From: Arthrobacter sp. ISL-48
Lineage (GTDB): Bacteria; Actinomycetota; Actinomycetes; Actinomycetales; Micrococcaceae
Direction of reading: 5' to 3'
NCBI RefSeq assembly: GCF_018613805.1
Contig: NZ_JAGGPL010000022.1
Coordinates: forward strand, 1 to 64,000
Length of the DNA: 64,000 nt
Shown: piece after piece, positions 58,801 through 64,000 of the stretch
Position numbering within the stretch: position 1 is the first letter of the stretch
How the letters are laid out: every line of letters starts with the position of its first letter
Program-made: the position numbers and the translations under genes
The notes under the pieces: generated by a model
The model's database searches: none
Seen by the model: the letters and a program-made list of their open reading frames with translations, nothing else
Told to the model about the DNA's origin: nothing

Positions 58801-58813
58801 GCGGCGAAGCCGC

Positions 58814-59674
58814 CTAGAGCAGGCTGCGAAGAACGTGCGCCGCGCCGTCGTCGAACACGGAGTGGGTGACCTCGTCGGCGGCGGCGATGACTTCCTCGGG
58901 CGCCTGACCCATGGCGACTCCCCGGCCTGCCCAGGAGAGCATCTCGATATCGTTCCGGCCGTCACCGATAGCCACCGTCCGGTGCGATGCAATCTCCAAC
59001 CTGCTCCGGAGGTGCTCCAGCGCGCTGGCCTTGGTCACCCCGGCCGCGGCGATGTCCAGCCACGCGGTCCAGCCCACTGAGTAGGTGACTCCGGCAAGGC
59101 CGACGCTCTTAATGGCCTGCTGGAATTCATCCGGGGTGTTCTCCGTGCTGAACACCACTACCCTCACGGCAGTGGCTTCCAGCATGGTGTGGAACTCCAC
59201 GCCGATGGCCTCCACCCCGAAGCTGGCGTCCTGGAAGCGCTCAGTGGAGAGGAAGTTACCCTCCTCGTCCTCCAGCGCGTACTTTGCGGACGGGAGTTGT
59301 TCGCGGAGGGCACGAAGCGCAGGGGCGGGGTCGAAAGTTGCACTGCGGATGACTTCATAGCCGTCGGCTAGTTCCGGGTCCAGCCGCAGCGTCACGCCGC
59401 CGTTGCAGCAGACGGCGTAGCCGCGCTCGATGCCGATCTGCTCAATGATGGGCAGGGTCGCGTTTCTGGAGCGGCCCGTCGCGATCATGACCTCGTGGCC
59501 GGCCGCGACAACGGCCTGGGCAGCTTCCCGTACGCCCGGGGACATATGGCCGTCATGGTCCACCAGCGTGCCGTCAACGTCAAGGGCGATCATGAGCTTC
59601 GTGCTGGTGTTTGTCTTTTCGTTCTCTCGCCGGTCATCGTTGCCAGCGACTGAGGTTTCAGTCAAGGTAGTCAT
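58814..59674 (-). CDS. HAD-superfamily Cof-type phosphatase
   Basis: 286 residues. HAD motif I MIALDVDGTLVDHDGHMSPG, motif II in VMIATGRSRNATLPIIEQIG, and motifs III-IV KASALEHLRSRLEIASHRTVAIGDGRNDIEMLSWAGRGVAMG. The cap domain between motifs II and III is of the C2B type used by Cof-like sugar phosphatases. The first 25 residues are a hydrophilic leader. Natural substrate unknown. Convergent with the HTH gene. Confidence 0.9.
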   Translation of the reverse strand: MTTLTETSVAGNDDRRENEKTNTSTKLMIALDVDGTLVDHDGHMSPGVREAAQAVVAAGHEVMIATGRSRNATLPIIEQIGIERGYAVCCNGGVTLRLDPELADGYEVIRSATFDPAPALRALREQLPSAKYALEDEEGNFLSTERFQDASFGVEAIGVEFHTMLEATAVRVVVFSTENTPDEFQQAIKSVGLAGVTYSVGWTAWLDIAAAGVTKASALEHLRSRLEIASHRTVAIGDGRNDIEMLSWAGRGVAMGQAPEEVIAAADEVTHSVFDDGAAHVLRSLL

Positions 59675-59816
59675 TCATCTAGTAGAGCAGATCCCCCGCA
59701 GAACCGGCTAGGACGCAGGCCACAGCACCGATGAACGCCGGGTTAATATTCACAGGTTATCCCCGGTGTGAGTGTTAACCCTGCGGTCCATGATTCCTAG
59801 GCTTGTTCGCGATTGC

Positions 59817-61157
59817 CTAGAAACCGATCGTGGGTGTAGGCCTCACGGCGTTAACAGCCCTATCTGCGATAACTTGGGCGTCACTTCCGGAATCAAGGAT
59901 CGTATTCCGAGCTGATTCTGAATCGACCATGACGGCCGTAACGGCGAGGCCCTCCGAAGCCTCGGTGGTCAGCAGAGCGTCCACTTGAGCCGCGAAGCAG
60001 GAGTCACTTGACGTAGACTGAACGTCCATCGCCACCACGTGATTGTTGGAGACGAAATTGCCGGCCCCCGCCATCAGCCGGATGATGACAGGCGTCGCAC
60101 CTGTCGGCCGGATGCTCTGTGAGTCGATGATCTGGGAGAAGTGGTTGCCGATGACAGAGTTGTTGTTGCCGCTGACACAGAGAAGTCCGTTGAGGTCGTT
60201 CAGTCCGTTGTCGACTCCCAGGAAGGGCGTCCAGGGCTCATGGTCACGCAGGAAGTGATTCGTCGCCACAAGGTTTTCCGAGCTGTTCGCTGCGAGAATC
60301 ACCATCCCAGGGTAGAACGAATGCAAACGGTTGTTGGTGACGCTTGAACGCGTGACGCCGTCGAGATGGACGCTGCTCGCACCACGGGGGAAAACGTTGT
60401 TCGCGGTTATCAGGAGCCCTCCATGGTTCTGGGCATAGATCGAGTGGCCCTTGAAGCCTGCTCCGACCAAATTGTCGGTGATCTTTGATGCCTGTCCCCA
60501 CCCGCGCAGCTCGATGCAGCTTCCACATTCAGCGATGAAGTTGTCGTGAACGGAGAGGGCGTCCGCGTTGTAGATGGTGAGAGCGTTCTCAAGGTAAACG
60601 AACCCCATGCCGTTAACGCGGAATGAGTCATTGGCGTTTGCGACATAGATACCGGTCTTGCCGTTGACATAGGTGTTCTGCGGATGCATCCCCGAGCCAT
60701 CCGGATTGAAGTGCAACCCGTCGATGCAGAAGTTGGAGAACTCGACCGAGCTGATCCGCGGGCTCCCGCTTCGCTCAACGTAGAAGGCGGCTCCTTTGGA
60801 TTCCTCCGCGTCTCCTCCGACGGGAATGTCGACGAGAATGCGACTCCCCCCTGGCCACAGCTCATGCAAGTCGGGCCATTCGTCTTCGGGAACGTTGAAG
60901 CGGATGCTCGACGACGTAAAGCCGTGTCCCGAGCCAAGGATCGTGAGGAAACTGACGTCGATCAGCACCTGCGTACGAAGGCGGTAGTCCCCAGGCGGAA
61001 TGTAAATCACAGCGCCCGGCTTTCCTCCATTGTTCGCATCCGTGACGGTCTGCCGGTCCTTGATGTCAGCGATGATGCTGTTGATTACTTCACCGACGTC
61101 CTCAGCCGGATTGCCGACGGGCCACGTAGTCACGTCGTAGTAGTTGTTGCTTGCCAT
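59817..61157 (-). CDS. GH91 enzyme, probable cytoplasmic difructose dianhydride III hydrolase
   Basis: 446 residues, AAGGAAAG before the ATG. A right-handed beta-helix protein of family GH91: YDVTTWPVGNPAEDVGEVINSIIADIK, IYIPPGDYRLRTQV, GKTGIYVANANDSFRVNGMGFVYLENALTIYNADALSVHDN, NNVFPRGASSVHLDG, NRLHSFYPGM. The catalytic pair spaced by eleven residues is D205 and E216 (cf. D207/E218 and D233/E244 in characterised members, from memory). Known inulin fructotransferases are secreted with a signal peptide; this protein has none, like the intracellular DFA-III hydrolase of Arthrobacter. It probably turns imported DFA-III into inulobiose. An inulin fructotransferase role remains possible. Confidence 0.85.
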   Translation of the reverse strand: MASNNYYDVTTWPVGNPAEDVGEVINSIIADIKDRQTVTDANNGGKPGAVIYIPPGDYRLRTQVLIDVSFLTILGSGHGFTSSSIRFNVPEDEWPDLHELWPGGSRILVDIPVGGDAEESKGAAFYVERSGSPRISSVEFSNFCIDGLHFNPDGSGMHPQNTYVNGKTGIYVANANDSFRVNGMGFVYLENALTIYNADALSVHDNFIAECGSCIELRGWGQASKITDNLVGAGFKGHSIYAQNHGGLLITANNVFPRGASSVHLDGVTRSSVTNNRLHSFYPGMVILAANSSENLVATNHFLRDHEPWTPFLGVDNGLNDLNGLLCVSGNNNSVIGNHFSQIIDSQSIRPTGATPVIIRLMAGAGNFVSNNHVVAMDVQSTSSDSCFAAQVDALLTTEASEGLAVTAVMVDSESARNTILDSGSDAQVIADRAVNAVRPTPTIGF

Positions 61158-61208
61158 GCGTTCTTTCCTTTGTGTTGTGATTTCTCCGCCGTTGCCTTCA
61201 ACCTGCGG

Positions 61209-62786
61209 CTAGGTGAGTGTTGAGACCGCGAGCTTCAGTATCGTTGCTGGGCCTCCCTCAGCCGATAGCCAGTTCTCCGTGTTTTCGGGTTCGGGGAAGA
61301 TGAGATCAGTCAGGACGACCTTGCCGCCCTGGATAAATACTTCGACCGAGCAGTGGTCCACGACGATGAGCAATTTGAGCACACCGTTTTCAAGGTCAAC
61401 TGGCGCTGACTCGACCGACGCGAATTTCCCGTGGAAGCAGGTGTTTCCTGATTGTCTGCGGTCAAGGATGAGTTGGGCGCTGGTTGTGTTGTAGCTGAGA
61501 ATGGTGCCCTTGCTCCCGTCACTGCTTCCGAAGAGTCGGAAATCAAAACGGTCGGCGCTTCCGGGCAGTATCTCCGCCTCGATGATTTGGGCGCTGCCGG
61601 GTACCGCGTCCGGCAATCGGAGGGCTGCATTTCGCAGCTCAAAGGTGTCTGCGTTCATTTGGTCCTTGGCAGCCGGCAGCTCTTCTCCTGCTGCCAGCTC
61701 GGCCAGGACCGGTTGCTGGACCAGACGGGCGGAGCCGTTGACCGCTGTGAGTCGCACTTCGCGGGCGAGGGTCATCGAGGACCGCCATGGGGCGGTGGGC
61801 AGCTCGTTGGCGTAGTCCCAGTTGTTCATCCAGCCAATGATGATGCGCCGGCCATCCGGGACGTTGCTAAAGGACACGGAGGCGTAGCAGTCGCGTCCCC
61901 AATCCAGCCACAGGCAGCTCCGCAGCGCCTGTGCGAGCGAGCCTTCACCCGCGGTGCCGCCAGACATGTCCACCAGGGAGGACGGGTCGGGCGTGAAGGT
62001 GGTGCCGTCGAAGTCACCGACGAAATATTGGCTGCCGGATCCGCCCGCTATGGCCCCGGGGTTGATGCTCACGATCAGCACCCACTTGATGTTTGCCGGG
62101 TCGCCGTCCACGGCAAGGGGGAACAGGTCCGGGCACTCCCACTCGAGGGCGTCGGCGTTGGCGGGACCGAAGTCGCTGAGGAGCTCCCAGGATTTGAGGT
62201 CGAACGAGCGGTAGAAGAGAACCTGCCGGTCTTGGGCCCCGACGACGGCCATCACCCACCAGTCGCCAGCAGGCCCTTCGTAGCGGAATACCTTGGGGTC
62301 CCGGAAATGTGCGGTGCCGCGGGTGAGCACGGGGTTGCCCTCATACTTGCGCCAGGACTTGCCGCTGTCGGTGCTGTAGGCAAGCGACTGGGCCTGTGTC
62401 CCGCTGTGTTCTGACCCCGGCTTGAACGCGCTGGTGTAGATCGCAACAAGGGCAGGATCGTTTTCGGTGCCGAACCCGGAAGTGTTGCCGTGGTCCACCA
62501 CGATGCTGCCGGAGAAGATATCCTCCACTTCGTCGCACGGGATGGCGACGGGAAGTTCGGTCCAGTGCAGCAGGTCCGTAGAGGTTGCGTGCCCCCAGGA
62601 CATGTTGCCCCAGACGTTGCCGAAGGGGTTGTTTTGATAGAAGAGGTGGTACAGGCCGTCGTGGTAGACCAGGCCGTTGGGGTCGTTCAGCCAGGTATCC
62701 CTTGCCGTGAAGTGGATGGCTGGCCGCAATCCGGGGGTTCCGGCTGCACCGGCTTCGGGGCGTGCATCATCAAGGCGACTGGACAT
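61209..62786 (-). CDS. GH32 beta-fructosidase, cytoplasmic
   Basis: 525 residues, GAGGACC before the ATG. GH32 triad: nucleophile D35 in TWLNDPNGLVYH, transition-state stabiliser D163 in HFRDPKVFRYE, acid E217 in LEWECPDLFPL. Also WGNMSWGHATSTDLLHW and GWMNNWDYANELPTAPWRSSMTLAREV. A C-terminal beta-sandwich follows (about 360-525; VDLENGVLKLLIVVDHCSVEVFI). No signal peptide, so it acts on imported oligosaccharides such as inulobiose or short fructans, releasing fructose. Starts 51 bases after the GH91 gene in map order, with GH91 downstream of it on the same strand. Confidence 0.92.
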   Translation of the reverse strand: MSSRLDDARPEAGAAGTPGLRPAIHFTARDTWLNDPNGLVYHDGLYHLFYQNNPFGNVWGNMSWGHATSTDLLHWTELPVAIPCDEVEDIFSGSIVVDHGNTSGFGTENDPALVAIYTSAFKPGSEHSGTQAQSLAYSTDSGKSWRKYEGNPVLTRGTAHFRDPKVFRYEGPAGDWWVMAVVGAQDRQVLFYRSFDLKSWELLSDFGPANADALEWECPDLFPLAVDGDPANIKWVLIVSINPGAIAGGSGSQYFVGDFDGTTFTPDPSSLVDMSGGTAGEGSLAQALRSCLWLDWGRDCYASVSFSNVPDGRRIIIGWMNNWDYANELPTAPWRSSMTLAREVRLTAVNGSARLVQQPVLAELAAGEELPAAKDQMNADTFELRNAALRLPDAVPGSAQIIEAEILPGSADRFDFRLFGSSDGSKGTILSYNTTSAQLILDRRQSGNTCFHGKFASVESAPVDLENGVLKLLIVVDHCSVEVFIQGGKVVLTDLIFPEPENTENWLSAEGGPATILKLAVSTLT

Positions 62787-62827
62787 GGTTGGCGGTCCTC
62801 GTGTGTGTTTGAAGGGCTGGCTGCTGC

Positions 62828-63871
62828 CTAAGCCTGGGGAGCCGTAACGGACGCACGGGACACCAGGGGGCAGTTCAGGATGGTAGGACGTGATGCAAGG
62901 AGGGCCAGGTCGGTCCTGCCCTCGATCGCATCGATCAGATGCTCGGCGGCCCAGGCCCCCATCTCGTAATGGGGCAGGGCCACGGTGGTCAGTCCGGGGT
63001 GGAGGTTGGCGGCGATCAGCTCCTGATCGTCGAAGCCCACGACGGAGAGGTCTTCCGGGATCCGGATCCCCAGTTCGGCGGCTGCCCGGTAGGCGCCCAT
63101 CGCCATGCGGTCGTTGTAGCAGAAGAGCCCGGTGGGACGGTCCGGTCCGCGCAGCATCCGGAGGGCAGAAACATAGCCACCTTCCACTTCGGACAGCTCC
63201 GCCTCGACAGGAGCGGCACGGCCGTCGAGCCCGGCGTCGTGCATTGCCGCACGGAAGCCGCGCAGACGATCCCTGGTGGCCGGGACGTCGTCGGTGTTGT
63301 TCAGGAATCCGATGCGGGTGTGGCCGGAGTCGAGGAGGCTGCGCGTGGCAACCCGGGCGCCGCCCTCTTCATCCGGAATGACCGAGGTGACGGCGCCATT
63401 GAGGCTCTCAGAGTCCACGAGAACGGCAGGGACGGAGCTCAGGTTGGCTGGGAGGGTGACCTGGCGGTGATACATGGTCGCGTACAGGATGCCGTCCACA
63501 CGCCGCTCCAGAAGCGCCTCGACGTCGGCATCCCTGGATTCCTCACTCGCAGCACCTGAGGTGTTGATGATCATCAGGTTGTAGCCCCGTGCCCGGGCTG
63601 CGTCGTCTGCGCCGAGGATGATCCTTCCCGCGTGGGGTGTGGTGGCGATATCTTCGCTGACCAAACCCAGCATGCCGGTCCTCTGGGTGCGAAGGGCCTG
63701 GGCAAGGCGGTTGGGGCCATAGCCTAGTTGCTCCGAAACGGTCCTGACTTTGTCCCTGGTTTCGGGGCTGATTCGGGCGTAGGAAACCTCGTTGAGGACG
63801 TGGGAGACAGTTGTCACGGAGACGCCGGCGGCGGCGGCCACGTCCTTGATACCAATGTTCTTGTTGCTCAT
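62828..63871 (-). CDS. LacI-family repressor of the fructan locus
   Basis: 347 residues, GGGAG before the ATG. HTH at the N-terminus (GIKDVAAAAGVSVTTVSHVLN), hinge YGPNRLAQALRTQRTGMLGLV, then the periplasmic-binding-type sensor with RDADVEALLERRVDGILYA, GHTRIGFLNNTDD, PTGLFCYNDRMAMGAYRAAAELG and GFDDQELIAANLHPGLTTVALP. It sits upstream of and in the same direction as the GH32 and GH91 genes, so it probably senses a fructo-oligosaccharide or DFA-III and controls this cluster. I saw no clear operator in the gaps at 61158-61208 or 62787-62827. Confidence 0.93.
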   Translation of the reverse strand: MSNKNIGIKDVAAAAGVSVTTVSHVLNEVSYARISPETRDKVRTVSEQLGYGPNRLAQALRTQRTGMLGLVSEDIATTPHAGRIILGADDAARARGYNLMIINTSGAASEESRDADVEALLERRVDGILYATMYHRQVTLPANLSSVPAVLVDSESLNGAVTSVIPDEEGGARVATRSLLDSGHTRIGFLNNTDDVPATRDRLRGFRAAMHDAGLDGRAAPVEAELSEVEGGYVSALRMLRGPDRPTGLFCYNDRMAMGAYRAAAELGIRIPEDLSVVGFDDQELIAANLHPGLTTVALPHYEMGAWAAEHLIDAIEGRTDLALLASRPTILNCPLVSRASVTAPQA

Positions 63872-63918
63872 GTGTCTCCCACGTCCTTATGGTTGGTGAT
63901 GCTCTTGAGGGGCGGGGT

Positions 63919-64000
63919 TTACTCGTCCCAGAGGTCGTGTTCGGGCCAGCGGCGAGGAAGCCGTTCCCGGACCGCGCGCGGCTCTTCGTGGTGCGAGTGC
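63919..64000 (-). CDS. C-terminal end of a gene cut by the window, unknown
   Basis: The minus strand from the right edge reads HHEEPRAVRERLPRRWPEHDL and then WDE with TAA at 63921-63919. Only 27 codons are in the window, too few to name. Its stop is 48 bases upstream of the lacI start on the same strand, so it may be the previous gene of the fructan cluster. Confidence 0.5.
   Translation of the reverse strand, partial: HSHHEEPRAVRERLPRRWPEHDLWDE

Noticed and set aside
59740..59775. DnaA-box-like TTATCCCC and AT-rich patch between the HAD and GH91 genes
   Set aside because: One imperfect box and no cluster of boxes; nothing else suggests an origin.

Overview
The window is high-GC actinobacterial DNA, most like an Arthrobacter or Pseudarthrobacter (Micrococcaceae) chromosome. 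Pointers are the Lsr2 xenogeneic silencer next to lysS and clpC, the core string dacB - metalloprotease - tilS - hpt - ftsH - folE - folP - folB - folK - panC, Tat/lipobox lipoproteins, GTG/TTG starts with ATGA/GTGA stop-start overlaps, and a cytoplasmic GH91 enzyme of the type known from Arthrobacter. I saw no rRNA, tRNA or CRISPR array.

Layout. 1-0.75 kb: one end of an IS21-family element and the wreck of a tyrosine recombinase plus a small HTH gene. 0.75-4.5 kb: an orphan ABC solute-binding lipoprotein, a hypothetical lipoprotein and a truncated YhcG-type nuclease gene. 4.6-10.8 kb: a DJ-1/PfpI protein, a dienelactone-hydrolase-like protein with Gly in the nucleophile position, mutY, two small lipoproteins and an MFS exporter. 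10.9-13.2 kb: the PTS-dependent dihydroxyacetone kinase operon dhaK-dhaL-dhaM. 13.3-15.0 kb: a decayed patch (VOC gene fused to the tail of a MarR gene by deletion; an S9 peptidase with its middle deleted) around an intact argA-type acetyltransferase. 15.2-20.3 kb: clpC, lsr2, a 59-residue membrane protein gene and lysS.

20.3-38.4 kb is an accessory block sitting between lysS and panC. It carries an operon of an amino-acid-type permease, two DUF1989 proteins (UAAP1/UAAP2), a biotin-dependent urea/guanidine carboxylase and allophanate hydrolase, divergent from an AmtR-like TetR regulator. This gene set is that of guanidine catabolism (carboxylation, deimination, allophanate hydrolysis) under nitrogen control. 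Also here are several alpha/beta hydrolases, a DHA2 exporter, a second PfpI protein and a GH15 trehalase/glucoamylase gene preceded by two LacI-type operators.

38.4-53.3 kb is a long minus-strand core run for folate and pantothenate synthesis, purine salvage, tRNA-Ile lysidine synthesis, FtsH proteolysis and cell-wall carboxypeptidase, with two PH-domain membrane proteins and DUF3180/DUF2520 genes inside it; ppa diverges at its end. 54-59.7 kb holds a carboxylesterase, phosphoketolase, an HTH protein and a HAD phosphatase. 59.8-64 kb is a fructan-derived sugar locus: a GH91 enzyme without signal peptide (best read as difructose dianhydride III hydrolase), a cytoplasmic GH32 fructosidase and a LacI regulator, continuing past the right edge.

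The strongest candidates for follow-up are the AmtR-linked guanidine operon, the cytoplasmic GH91/GH32 pair, the nucleophile-less hydrolase, the VOC/MarR deletion scar, two small genes easily missed by gene callers and a perfect 17-bp long-loop inverted repeat.
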